The notes under the pieces are model-generated. The model saw only the letters and a list, made by a program, of their open reading frames with translations. It did not search any database and had not been told where the DNA came from. From Catonia carolina (lineage: Eukaryota > Arthropoda > Insecta > Hemiptera > Achilidae), in the NCBI GenBank assembly GCA_035578175.1, contig JAQMRL010000021.1, forward strand, positions 2,910,323 through 2,974,322: a stretch of DNA of 64,000 bases, in the 5' to 3' direction. A program made the position numbers and the translations under genes. Below are positions 45,000 through 56,264 of the stretch, piece by piece; position 1 is the first letter of the stretch; the number at the start of each line of letters is the position of its first letter.

Positions 45000-45631
45000 A
45001 TTCTCTAAAATTATTATTTTGTAAATTCCAAAGTAAATAGATTCTTCATTAGAATTTTTAAAGTTATATTAAATTAATTTTTTTTAAATAAATTATAAAT
45101 TGCACTTTTAATGAAATGAACAACAGAAATTTTTTTAAATCAAATTTTCCTACGTTATCTTAAAAATACTTGAATATCTATTATAATTATACTGATTAAA
45201 GAAAATTGTTGCAAAATTATTTTTGATAAGACGTATTGACAATTAAAATGAACTTTTTAAGCAATAAAAATTTCATTTAAATTTTGGCATGTTAAAATTA
45301 TGTAAAAATAAAATTACTTAATACTGTGGATGTGTACATACAATAATAATAATAATAATTAATTAATTAAGATAAAACGTAGTGTATATCGAATAAATTA
45401 AAAATATATAAATTAAACAATAAATTAAGACAAGCTTTAACGAACACTTTCTTACGACACAAACATGTAACTTGGAATGACTTACACAAATGTAGACTAA
45501 CTAATACTTAGAAGTAATTATACTAAATTGTATTTCATAAATTTTAAATAAAATATTATCAAGTAGGAATACTTTAGTAATTAATGATAAAGACACATTT
45601 TTTTATTAATTTTTATAAACTTTGATAAGAT
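45000..45631. other. AT-rich 5' flank of UGT exon b
   Basis: No clear TATA/initiator pair close to the ATG, no repeat family and no reading frame. A short (AAT)n run at ~45340. Confidence 0.4.
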
Positions 45632-45820
45632 AAAAAAATCTAGTATGAAATACTCACACAATTCTTGCCAATGCAAATAATTAACAATAAAACCTAACAT
45701 TAATAATAAAACATTAGAAATAAACAAAAAAACTAACCTCGAAAAACATAATCTTATTTTAATCATGAGTGAAAGACGTAAAGTGAAAATCAACCTCAGT
45801 TTGGCTTAAAAATACGGAAA
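45632..45820 (-). repeat. Family A stub
   Basis: First ~190 bp of a minus-orientation unit (ATCTAGTATGAAATACTCAC), cut where the mariner begins. Confidence 0.65.
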
Positions 45821-46619
45821 ATCTTCGTAGAAGGTTCCTGCCACTGCCGTGCACAAAACCAAGAGACTCGGAAGTGCTTTGATTTTTCTCACACAGTACA
45901 GTGATGATGGTGAGGATTTTTTAAACAAAATTGTGACAGGTGATGAAACTTGGGTCCGTCATATCATACCGGAATCTAAACAGCAGTCAATGGAGTGGCG
46001 ACACACGCAATCCCCGAAGAAACAAAAATTCAAGACAACAATGTCTGCACAAAAAATCATGTGCACTGTCTTTTGGGATCGGAAAGGTGTTTTGCTGATT
46101 GATTTTTTCCTAAGAGGTGAAACCATTAATGCGGCAAGGTATTGTGAAACCTTAAGAAAACTAAGGCGGGCAATTCAAAACAAACGGAGAGGAATACTCA
46201 GTAACGGAATTGTGTTGCTCCATGACAATGCTCGGCCCCATACCGCTGGTGTCACTCAAACATTGGTTTGAGAATTTTGTTGGGAGCAGTTCGATCACCC
46301 GCCCTACAGCCCGGACTTAGCACCATCTGACTACCACTTGTTCCTGCACATGATACACGAGCTAGGCCGCCAACGCTTTGAAACCGATGATGAAGTGAAA
46401 ACAGCCGTGGAGTCATGGCTACATTCGTTGGCGGGAACCTTCTAGGAAGAGGGTATAGACAAATTGATCACCCGCTACGACATGTGTTTGAACATCGGTG
46501 GAAACTATGTCGAAAAATAGTTTAAGGTTTGGGCTTTCATGTAGAAATAAAATTGTGTTGAAAAAAATTGTTTTACTTGTGTTTTTTATAAACGGTACTT
46601 ATTTTCTGAACACGCCTCG
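45821..46619 (+). mobile_element. mariner (family 2) double-3'-end derivative, truncated
   Basis: Begins TTCGTAGAAGGTTCCTGCCA, the last ~20 bp of an inverted 3' end, then at CGTGCACAAAACCAAGAG enters the transposase (frame 45849-46271: T-G-D-E-T-W, H-D-N-A-R-P-H-T-A). A stop at ~46270 and another near 46446 follow, to the 3' terminus. The inversion junction is the same as in 7033-8003, so both descend from one rearranged element. Confidence 0.8.
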
Positions 46620-46623
46620 TAAA

Positions 46624-46772
46624 CTGGTTTGTTGAAGTTTTTCAGCTATTTCTCTCCATTGTGCTTTTTTAACAGTTTTTGTAATCATTATCTTGCACAT
46701 CATATAAATATGGGTGCTCCCTAACAAGTTCAATTAATTTTTCCTTTTCATTGGCCATACTGTCCATCGCGG
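46624..46772 (-). pseudogene. MADF-domain fragment
   Basis: Minus strand from ATG ~46772: M-D-S-M-A-N-E-K-E-K-L-I-E-L-V, then R-E-H-P-Y-L-Y-D-V-Q-D-N-D-Y-K-N, and after a frameshift V-K-K-A-Q-W-R-E-I-A-E-K-L. This is the start of a MADF DNA-binding domain, common in PIF/Harbinger accessory proteins and insect regulators. Cut off by the mariner. 46773-46919 upstream is GC-richer with repeated GTCCGCGCGGAC-like blocks, and 46920-46972 is a family B scrap. Confidence 0.6.
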
Positions 46773-47051
46773 ACTCTGTAGAAAAATACAATCTCTCAAC
46801 ATTCCGCTGCGGAATAGATTGGTACGCGGCTTAGGTCGCTATCTATTTGACTTGGATGATGCAACAATGTCTACTACTGGGTCCGCGCGGACAAGAGCGG
46901 ACAGTCTGTGTTCTGTTTGACAAGACCTTTAGAGGTTCAAATCAGCCATTTGACTGATAACATAAACAATAAATAAACGTTTTATGCCCATCTTACTAAT
47001 TAATAACCAATTAATTATATGTGACAACAAAAAAAATATATAAAAACATAC

Positions 47052-47870
47052 CTGTGGCAACTTTTTAGCTGGTAAGACATGAATTCCACCCACTTCAATA
47101 ATATTTGGTGTAAAAGGTCGAACTCCATGTAAAGTGAAATGAGTATTTAATAACAACAAACTTGTATTTTTACCGAGTTCAATTAACGATGGTGAATTAT
47201 CGCCAAATTTTTTATTAACAATATCTTGCGAAGTTTTCGTAAAAATATAACGAAACGATAAATTATAAATAATTAAATCTAAAAAATTATTTAACCGTTC
47301 CCAAAAATTCATTTTAGGTGTATATGATTTAAATAAAACCGGTATGTATGAAGGATTTTCAGGATTCCCGAATCGGGAATTACCCCAAGGTGGTAAAAAA
47401 CATGAACTTAATACGATACATGGAATTTCTAATTTATGACAAAACATAAGCATTGCATCTGTATCAAATAATTCTGTAATTATTACATCAAATTTTTTTT
47501 CATTTAATAATTCATTTATTTTAGGGTCATTGAAAAAATTTGTTGTTCTTTCAATTAAATCATTAAAACTACTGACAGTTCTGATAAATGGAAACATCTT
47601 TTGATTTTTATCAGTAATATCATATTTATTAATAATAACTTTTAAATATTTAGCAATATTTATTTCTTTTAAATTTTTAATTGGTATTTTTTGTGGTAAC
47701 GGACTAATTAAAGTTACTTGATGATTTCGTTTAGCTAATTCTAAAAAATATGGTTCAAATGATGAAAAATGACTAATGCTATTTACTGGAAAAATAATGA
47801 GTATACGAGATGCAGTCAAATTCTCAATTAAATTACATAATGTAAATATTAATATTATTTTTAAATACAT
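47052..47870 (-). CDS. UGT alternative first exon c
   Basis: 273 codons from ATG 47870 to L-P-Q/GTATGT (phase 0). The frame is open upstream to an ATG at 47903, but the extra M-D-S-L-P-E-L-I-N-L-K would precede the signal peptide and has no counterpart in the other exons, so I take 47870. Signal peptide residues 1-~20, then S-R-I-L-I-I-F-P-V-N-S-I-S-H with catalytic His34. Conserved blocks as in exon b, its closest relative, with differences clustered in the middle third (about residues 60-130), where acceptor-pocket residues usually vary. Predicted spliced product 522 aa. Confidence 0.92.
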
Positions 47871-47999
47871 TTTTAAATTAATCAACTCTGGCAAGGAATC
47901 CACACAGATGATTGAAACAACGATGGGGCCACGATATGCTAATTTTAACTGAATACAGTATAATTTTGGTAGTCCGGCACCTCCAGTAATCCGGCCCTT

Positions 48000-48540
48000 A
48001 AAATATTAGACCTAAAAGTATGAAACCTCACCCAGGACAGATTTTGGTAAAAGATTTAAATTCAATTAGGGAAATCAAATCTTACAGATTAGGAAAAATT
48101 TCTTAAAACATTATATTTGGAGTGTAGCATTATATGGAAGTGAAACGTGGGTGATAGGGGGCTGTAGAAAAGAAGAGGATAGAAGCTTTTGAAATGTGGT
48201 GTTATAGGAAAATGTTAAAGATTAGGTGGGTGGACAAAATAAGTAATTTAGAGGTTCTTAGGCGAGTGGATGAAAAAAGAAGTATATGGAAACATCTTAC
48301 CAAAAGAAGGGATAGGCTAGTGGGGCATATCCTAAGACATCTAGGTATTGGGCTATTAATAATGGAGGGTAATATTGAGGCAGTAAATTGTAGAGGAAGA
48401 CAAAAGATTAGAATATATAAAGCAAATGACAAAAGATGTAGGGTGTTACAGGTATGTAGATATGAAACGACTTGCGCAAGATAGAACAGGTTGGAGAACT
48501 GCATCAAACCAGTCGAGAGACTGATGACAAAAAAAAGGGA
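48000..48540 (+). pseudogene. Non-LTR retrotransposon 3' end (third type)
   Basis: From ~48120 the plus strand reads A-L-Y-G-S-E-T-W-V, then E-A-F-E-M-W-C-Y-R-K-M-L-K-I-R-W, V-L-R-R-V-D-E-K-R and H-I-L-R-H to near 48484. It ends with GCATCAAACCAGTCGAGAGA plus an A-rich tail, the common 3' end of a LINE clade in arthropods. Stops and frameshifts; dead. Confidence 0.75.
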
Positions 48541-48825
48541 AATCAACTCGACCTAATTACGACGGATTTAATATAACATGTACGTTTAGGATTTGATTAA
48601 AGATATGAATAAGGAAACCTTAATTATTGTTAAATGGAATAATTTTTGGTTATTTATCCAAAACCCAGAACTGGGTTGTACTGAATTGACAACAAAATGT
48701 AATTCTCAGAACACGAGCGACCCCACACCGCACTAAGTGATGTCCAATTGCCAATAATTATGTTTAGTATACAATGACTACAGAAGTACTACTCGACAAA
48801 CGGTTTTTAATTAATTAATTAATTA

Positions 48826-48960
48826 ACGCGGAAGTCCTGGGTTTGATTCCCAACCATAGTCTGGAAATTCTCACAAATTAAAAATCTTCATTACATAAAT
48901 CACCGTACTCGCAAATAATCGACCTGTTGTTGTGATTTTAAATAACCTAAACAAAAGAAA
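48826..48960 (+). mobile_element. Family E tRNA-derived SINE (5'-truncated)
   Basis: Starts within the anticodon arm; B box GGTTTGATTCCC, then GTCTGGAAATTCTCACAAAT and a body matching 37880-37985. Confidence 0.6.
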
Positions 48961-49031
48961 AAAATTATTTTAAATTATGAATTTATTAAGTGATGTAAAA
49001 ATAAAATTACTTAATCCCGTTTATGTATTCA

Positions 49032-49425
49032 ATAGTAGTTTAGGTCATCAGCCAAAAAGCTGGTTTGAACCTGTAGAGGTTTTACTAAGTAAAATGAGGA
49101 GTGAGATGGTTTACCATTGCCTTCCTCACTGAGTGGAAAAGTACGCTTATCAGCATGCCGAGGCCTCTGAAAAGCACATATTTTCCACTCTGCAAATGAC
49201 ACCTTCACTTCATTCACCACAGGGTCTGGCTGTATAATGAAATTCATTAATTTCAGAGAAGATAACTCTGATTAGTGTCTTTTACACCTCTACCTCTTCT
49301 GCTCTTAAATGATTCAGTCATTCAATTGGCTGACCATGTGATAAGAAACAGAACTATTTATTTTAGCCCTACAACAAACAGATTGAGTGTAAATAATTTG
49401 ACACTCCACCTGTCTGTTATGGGCA
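49032..49425 (-). mobile_element. Family B SINE-like retroposon
   Basis: Complete, with ATGTATTCAATA on both sides as target duplication. 49426-49815 is AT-rich without genes. Confidence 0.82.
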
Positions 49426-49824
49426 GATGTATTCAATAATAAAAATAATAAACTACGATAGCATTATTTCTAACAAATTATTTATGATAAACTTTATGAA
49501 TGTATAATAAAATTATTAAAGAACTATACAAAACACGATAACACAAGTTCTAACAAAAACCTTCTAATAACACAAACATGTAACAAAGACTAATTATTGT
49601 GTAACACGATTGTGTAATGTAGACAGACTAACTTTAGAAATTGTTTGGTCGTAATTTAAAAATATATTATTATCAAGTACTAAATATATGAGTAGTAATG
49701 ATATTGATTAATCTTTTATTTTTTTTTTAATTTGATAAGATAAAATAATAATGGAATAATTCATGAAAGACTTTGGTTAAATAATTTTGATTGACGGATT
49801 CAATTTACTTCATAAACTTTTTGT

Positions 49825-51172
49825 TTTTTTTTTATTCCTAATTTGTGTACGTTGCAACCTGTTCAATTTAGAACAATAAGCAACCCCATGACCCAATCAG
49901 ATGAGGATGATATGTATGACGTGTAAATGAGGTGTAGTCTTGTACTGACCCAGGCCGACCATTCCTGAAAGAGTATGGTTAATTAAACCCCAACTATCAA
50001 AGTACACCGGTAACCACTGTCTAGTAATCAAATTCGTATAAAAGTAACTACCTTTACTAGGATTCGAACCAGGAACCTTCGTCTCCGAAAATCAGCTGTT
50101 AAACAGCTGATTTTGTCGACGACTTTACCTGTAGACCAACCCGGTGGATCAATATAAACTTTTTTTTTTATTCCTAATTTGTGTATGTTGCAATCTGTTC
50201 AATTTAGAACAATAAGCAACCCTATGACCCAATGAGATGAGGATGATGTGTATGACGTGTAAATGAGGTGTAGTCTTGTACTGACCCAGGCCGACCATTC
50301 CTGACAGAGTATGGTTAATTAAACCCCAACCATCAAATTACACCGGTAACCACTATCTAGTATTCAAATCCATATAAAAGTAACTACCTTTACTAGGATT
50401 TAAACCAGGAACCTTCGTCTCCAAAAATCAGCTGTTTAACAGCTGATTTTGGCGACGACTTTACCTGTAGACCAACCCGGTGGATCAATATAAACTTTTT
50501 TTTTTTTTTATTCCTAATTTGTGTACGTTGCAATCTGTTCAATTTAGAACAATAAGCAACCCCATGACCCAATGAGATGAGGATGATGTGTATGACGTGT
50601 AAATGAGACTGTGTAGTCTTGTACTGACCCAGGCCGACCATTCCTGAGAGAGTATGGTTAATTAAACCCCAACCATCAAAGTACACCGGTAACCACTGTC
50701 TAGTATTCAAATCCATATAAAAGTAACTACCTTTACTAGGATTTGAACCAGGAACCTTCGTCTCCGAAAATCAGCTGTTTAACAGCTGATTTTGGCGACG
50801 ACTTTACCTGTAGACCAACCCGGTGGATCAATATAAACTTTTTTTTTTATTCCTAATTTGTGTACGTTGCTATCTGTTCAATTTAGAACAATAAGCAACC
50901 CTATGACCCAATGAGATGAGGATGATGTGTATGATGTGTAAATGAGGTGTAGTCTTGTACTGACCCAGGCCGATCATTCCTGAGAGAGTATGGTTAATTA
51001 AACCCCAACCATCAAAGTACACCGGTAACCACTGTCTAGTATTCAAATCCATATAAAAGTAACTACCTTTACTAGGATTTGAACCAGGAACCTTCGTCTC
51101 CGAAAATCAGCTATTAAACAGCTGATTTTGGCGACGACTTTACCTCTAGACCAACCCGGTGGATTAATATAA
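49825..51172 (-). mobile_element. Tandem array of four family D SINEs
   Basis: The GTGTAYGTTGC block recurs at 49845, 50181, 50521 and 50860: a period of ~339 bp. Every unit has the TGGTCTACAGGTAAAG A box, the CAGCTGTTTAACAGCTG palindrome, the GGTTCAAATCC B box and an A-tail. Units are joined through ATATAAACTTTT, which also borders the array. Confidence 0.85.
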
Positions 51173-51219
51173 ACTTTTAAATAGATTTTTATTTGTTAAT
51201 TACCCAAAATGGTAATAAT

Positions 51220-52040
51220 TTGTCCATAACAGGCAGGTGGAGTGTTAAATTATTTGAATTTGATCAGCTAGTTCAAGAGCTATAAAAAATAGTTGTGTTT
51301 CTAATCACATGGTCACCCAATTATGTCATTGAAGCATTGAATCTGTCATTTTAGAAAAACCTGTAGTCAAAATTTTACAGTTTTTCTTTAGTTCATTTTA
51401 GGACCAACTGAATGTAAACACACCATTCCTACAAAAAATCACATAAGTCTGGCTTCCTTAAGTATTATAATATACAACGTGATTCAAAACTATACGGCAA
51501 TCTCTTGGGATCTCATTCTATAGCTAAAAATAAGAAAAAAAGTTCATACATATAAACATATGCCTGAAAACGCTTAGTTAGCGAGTTACAGCCAGCGAAA
51601 ATTTTCACCTAGAACTCTGTACCCTCGGTGAAGTAAGGCCGTATAAAAATGTTAAATCTAGTTATAAAGATACAAATACGATTGTTTCTCATGTTTTTAA
51701 ACTGAAAAATTGAATAAAATTGGTTGAAGAGCTATAAATGCAATACTTTCAGAGATATCTTACATAAAACACAAGAATTGGTGCAAAGAAATAACACATT
51801 TTTGTGTTTAACGTAATATTACTTTCATAAATGGTAAATAAAGGTGTATTTATTCTTAAATAAATTTGTAGAAAATTTAATTCTGAAAAGATTCATGTGA
51901 ATTACTTAGAAAAAATGAATAATAGATATTGAAATTTCGCTTTATTTAAAATCAAAACAGACACACATTCTTAACTGCATAAAATATTAACTAATATTTT
52001 ATGCAGTTTACAGCTCTGGAACCAATTTTATTCAATTTTT
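51220..52040. other. Decayed family B start and unclassified AT-rich DNA
   Basis: 51220-51360 resembles the 5' third of family B. 51470-52040 contains AACGTGATTCAAAACTATAC and AACGCTTAGTTAGCGAGTTA but no second copy or protein-like frame. A short palindrome (ACTGCATAAAATATTAACTA...) lies at ~51975-52010. Confidence 0.35.
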
Positions 52041-52044
52041 CAGA

Positions 52045-53098
52045 TTACTTTCTCTTGCCTGTATGAATATATAGGAAGGAAAGTATATTTTCCATGTCGA
52101 TTTTAAGAAATTGAGTTTACACTGGATTTACATATTTTCAGACCCCGTGAAACCAAAAAACATGTTTTTAGCAGGTGTGTGAACAACATATCTCAAGAAC
52201 GGAACATCGTAAGAATTTGAAACTTGAAACCTAAGTTAGACACCACTACCAGACCCGACACAAACATTTTCATCAAAATCGGTCGACCGAAAATATTAGT
52301 TTATTCATGTAATTTTTCAATTTTTTGCGATTTTCTCAAAAGCAGCTTCTACAAGTTTTTTTAAAAATCGCCTCATTTACTAAATTTTTATGCTCAACAA
52401 GATAGGGTAGGCGACATGTCTACTGAAATTCTTGGGAAGGTTGTTTTCTCGTAAAAAAAATTGTTTTTTAAGATTGCGACTTAAATATGAATTTTAGCGC
52501 AAAAATGTATAATAAAATTTGTAGTGAATTTAAAATCCTACAACTTTTATTTCAAACATTTGTTTGTGTAACGCTTAGTTTAGCAGTAATTAGCGATTTT
52601 CTGTTTTTCTTTTTCATGAAAATGTGTAAAAAATTGATTTTTTTTAAAGATTCCAGCCTTAGTATGCATTTAACGACAAAAGTGTATACAATCAGATTTA
52701 TACAAATAAAGATTTTTTTTCGGTTTAACGTCCAACTGTTCTGCAATATTACTGCTACGCAGACGGTGAAGGATGAAATGATTTTTTGTAACGTATGAAA
52801 ATATGCCGTGCCTGAATGGGATACAAACCCGAGACAAAATTAAGAGATCTACAACTTTTACTTATAACATTTTTATCTACAGAGCCTAGTTTAGCATGAA
52901 AGAGTGATTTTCCGTATTTTTAAACCAAACTGAGGTTGATTTTCATTTTGCGTCTATCACTCATGATTAAAATTAGGTTATACTTATTGAGGTTAGTTTT
53001 TTGTTTATTTCTAATATTTTACTACTAATGTTAGGTTATATTGTTAATTATTTGCTTTGGCAAGAGAAAGCTGCGGGAGTGTTTCACACCAGATTTTT
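52045..53098 (+). repeat. Family A repeat, copy 11 (with a family C fragment)
   Basis: Plus orientation, TACTTTCTCTTGCCTGTATG to TTTCACACCAGATTTTT. Split at ~52712-52838 by a family C SINE fragment lacking its head. Confidence 0.75.
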
Positions 53099-53128
53099 TT
53101 GCCAGAATCAAATCGGATTATCGACACT

Positions 53129-53524
53129 TGTTGTTGTTTAGGTCATCAGCCGAAAAGCTGGTTTGAACCTCTAGAGGTTTTACTAAGTAAATGAGGAGAT
53201 AGGTGGTTTACAATTGCCTTCCTCACTGAGTGGAAAAGTACGCTTATCAGCATGCCGGGCCCTCTGAAAAGCACATATTTTCCACTCTGCAAATGACACC
53301 TTCACTTCATTCACCACAGGGTCTGGCTGTATAATGAAATTCAATACTTTAAGAGGAGATAACTCTGATTAGCGTCGTTTACACTTCTACCTCATCTCTT
53401 CTTAAATGATTCAGTCATTTAATTGGCTGACCAAGTGATAAGAAACAGAACTATTTATTTTAGCCCTGCAATGAACAGATTGAGTGTAAATAATTTGACA
53501 CTCCACCTGTCTGTTATGGGCAGA
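53129..53524 (-). mobile_element. Family B SINE-like retroposon
   Basis: Complete. The paralogous segment at ~54950 lacks it, so it inserted after the segmental duplication, next to ATTGACACT/ATCGACACT. Confidence 0.8.
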
Positions 53525-53553
53525 TTGACACTCTACTGTACAAATAAAATTAC

Positions 53554-53922
53554 CTGTGATAGTTTCTGAACTGGTTTAAGATTGATTCCTCCAACTTCAA
53601 TGACGTTTGGTACTAAAGGTCTAACTCCATGAAGAGAATAATGACTATTAACTAAAACTAAACTTGTATTTTTAGCGAGTTCAACTAACGATGGCGTATC
53701 ATCACCAAAATATTTATTAGTATAATATTGTGCAGTTTTAGTGATAATATAATCAAACGCTAATTTATTTATATATAAATCTATTGTATTTTTTAAACGC
53801 TCCCAAAAATTCATTCGAGTATCGTGCGGTGAATGCATTTCTGGTATATAAGATGGGTTATCAGGATTTCCAAAACGTTCGTTACCCCACGGTGGTAAAA
53901 CACACGTACTTAACGCAATTTC
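53554..53922 (-). pseudogene. Truncated copy of UGT first exon d
   Basis: Homologous to the last ~123 codons of exon d (54989-55828), from I-A-L-S-T-C-V-L-P-P-W-G-N onward, with only a few differences and the same C-A-G/GTAATT donor. The 5' half, with signal peptide and catalytic His, is missing: homology stops at 53922 and a tRNA-derived SINE follows at about 53937. On the minus strand the exon stub is preceded by TTTAATTATAG, a possible acceptor. It could therefore be a dead remnant or a cryptic internal exon. The flanking intron and the family A/C repeats downstream are duplicated too, so it arose in a segmental duplication. Confidence 0.85.
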
Positions 53923-53936
53923 TATAATTAAATAAA

Positions 53937-54287
53937 TAAACTTTTTTTTTTTTTGTAATCCCTAATGTGTGTACGTTGCAATCTGTTCAATTGAGAACAA
54001 TAAGCAACCCCATGACCCAATGAGATGAGGATAATGTGTATGACGTGTAAATGAGGTGTAGTCTTGTACAGACCCAGGTCGACCATTCCTGAGAGAGTAC
54101 GGTTAATTAAACCCCAACCATCAAAGTACACCAGTAACCACTGTCTAGTATTCAAATCCGTATAAAAGTAACTACCTATAAAAGTAACTAGGATTTGAAC
54201 CAGGAATCTTCGTCTCCAAAATCAGCTGTTTAACAGCTGATTTTCAGAGACGACTTTACCTCTAGACCACCCGGTGGGTCAAATAAA
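53937..54287 (-). mobile_element. Family D tRNA-derived SINE
   Basis: Poly-T tail at 53941, body, inverted B box near 54190, palindromic insert and GGTCTAGAGGTAAAG A box at the right. AAATAAACTT on both sides. Sits exactly at the break of the truncated UGT exon. Confidence 0.8.
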
Positions 54288-54334
54288 CTTAATAATGCAA
54301 GTTTATATAATCAGATTTATACAAAATTAGGATT

Positions 54335-54918
54335 TTTTTTTTGGTTTTACAATTACTGTTCTGCAATTACTGCTAATGCAGACGGTGAAGGATGAAATAA
54401 TTTTTTGTAATGTATGAAAATATGTTACTATTTCATTATGTTGTGAATGAAGTGAAGGTGTCATTTGCAGAGTGGAAAATTTGTGCTTTTCAGAGGACTC
54501 GGTATGCTGATAAACGTACTTTTCCACTCAATGAGTGTTGGCAATTTTAAACCACCTCACTCCTCGTTTCACTTAGTAAAACCTGTACAGGTTCAAACCA
54601 GCTTTTCGGCTGATGACCTAAACAACAACATGAAAATATACCATGCCTGAATGCGATTCGAACCAGAGACAAAATTAAAAGATCTACAACTTTTACTTAG
54701 AACATTTTTATCTACAGAGCCGGTTTGGCGTGAAACAGTGATTTTCCGTATTTTTAAGCCAAACTTAGGTTGATTTTCATTTTCCGTCCATCACTCTTGA
54801 CTAAAATTAGGTTATGTCTTTTGTTTATTTCTAATATTTTATTACTAATGTTAGATTATATTGTTAATTATTTGCATTGGCAAGAGAAAGCTGTATGAGT
54901 ATTTCACACCAGATTTTT
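54335..54918 (+). repeat. Family C SINE, family B insert and family A part (duplicated block)
   Basis: 54335-54431 and 54632-54665: a family C SINE (minus) split by a truncated family B element (54432-54631) flanked by ATGAAAATAT. 54668-54918: family A 3' third. The C and A parts are duplicates of 52718-53098. Confidence 0.7.
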
Positions 54919-54988
54919 TTGCCAGAATCGAATAGGATTATTAACAATACGTATTATTGACATTCTAATGTACAAAAAGTGAAATTAC

Positions 54989-55828
54989 CTGTGACAGTTT
55001 CTGAACTGGTTTAAGATTGACTCCACCAACTTCAATAACGTTTGGAACTAAAGGTCTAACTCCATGAAGAGTAAAATGACTATTAACTAAAACTAAACTT
55101 GTATTTTTAGCGAGTTCAACTAACGATGGCGTATCATCACCAAAATATTTATTAGTATAATATTGTGCAGTTTTAGTGATAATATAATCAAACGCTAATT
55201 TATTTATAAATAAATCTATTGTATTTTTTAAACGTTCCCAAAAATTCATTCGAGTATCGTGCGGTGAATGCATTTCTGGTATATAAGATGGGTTATCAGG
55301 ATTTCCAAAACGTTCGTTACCCCACGGTGGTAAAACACACGTACTTAACGCAATGCATGGTGTTTCATTAAATTTATGACAAAAACCAAGAGTTGCATCG
55401 TTAAGAAATAATTCGTTAGCAATTAAATCAAATTTTTGATTCGAATTCAATAAATTTTGTATATCTGGATGTTCAAATAATTTTGTTGTATTTTCGATAG
55501 TAGAATTAAATAATTCAATCCAATGTATAATATTTGGTTTTAATCCAATATCTTGAGTAAAAAAACTAATTTCTAAACTATTATGAAATATTTCCATTAA
55601 ATAACTTGTATTAATTTCTTTAATTCCTTCGGTTGAATTATTTAATGAAAAAGGACTTATTACGGTTATATCATGATTTCTTTTAGCTAATTCAATTATG
55701 TAAGGTTCGAAAGCTAAAAAATGACTTTTAGATTCAACAGGTAAAGTTATTAATATTTTTGAACATTCACATGTTTTTAAAACAAATATAATCACAATTT
55801 TACTTAAAATTATTAATTGAAACCACAT
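54989..55828 (-). CDS. UGT alternative first exon d
   Basis: 280 codons ending K-L-S-Q/GTAATT (phase 0). Signal peptide residues 1-~23, then S-K-I-L-I-T-L-P-V-E-S-K-S-H-F with catalytic His36. Family blocks: F-E-P-Y-I-I-E-L-A-K-R-N-H-D, W-G-N-E-R-F-G-N-P-D-N-P-S-Y-I-P, Y-F-G-D-D-T-P-S-L-V-E-L-A-K-N and V-I-E-V-G-G-V-N. Predicted spliced product 529 aa. It has the clearest promoter of the cluster (TATA and initiator, see the separate entry), giving a very short 5' UTR. A 3'-half duplicate lies just downstream in the transcription direction. Confidence 0.93.
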
Positions 55829-55844
55829 TTTAAAAATAAAACAC

Positions 55845-55876
55845 TGAATGATAAATTACGATGAAACACTTTTATA
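55845..55876 (-). promoter_or_regulatory. Core promoter of UGT first exon d (TATA + initiator)
   Basis: On the minus strand TATAAAAG starts at 55876 and an arthropod initiator TCAGT has its A at 55845, so TATA begins at -31, the canonical spacing. The predicted start lies 17 bp before the ATG. Motifs and spacing are seen directly; activity is inferred. Confidence 0.6.
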
Positions 55877-56264
55877 CACAATGTAAAAAAAAAATCAAAA
55901 AGTTAAGTTTTAAGCACAAAAATAATAACTGTTGCAAATTTTAAAATAAAATAGCATTTAACAGACTACGTTAATTTTGTGAACTGAAGTTACTAAAACA
56001 AAACATTTAATACAGGACATAGATGTAGCACAGAACTTGTATTTCAAGGTTAGACTAAAATTATTTATACAATAATGTATTCAAGTGAAAGTTAAAACTT
56101 GTATGCATTTATAAATTTTATACACTTCGTATTTATTTGAAAAATATTACAGTTTATTATTTATTATTCTTATCAATTTTATTTAGGTTTATGGTACTTC
56201 TACATATTAATGTTACAGATAAATATAATTCTTTAATGCGTTAAAAGTTTGTAAATAATTAAAA
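55877..56264. other. AT-rich 5' flank of UGT exon d
   Basis: No repeat family or reading frame beyond the promoter entry. Confidence 0.4.

Noticed and set aside
47871..47903. Upstream ATG at 47903 as the start of UGT first exon c
   Set aside because: The 11 extra residues would precede the signal peptide and have no counterpart in the sister exon b or the others.
49825..51172. CRISPR array
   Set aside because: Regular repeats, but ~339-bp units with tRNA boxes and A-tails in a eukaryotic genome; no short direct repeat/spacer pattern anywhere.
54605..54615. CTGATGA in family B (complement TCATCAG in many copies) as a hammerhead core
   Set aside because: No GAAA after a stem and no pairing arms; chance heptamer.
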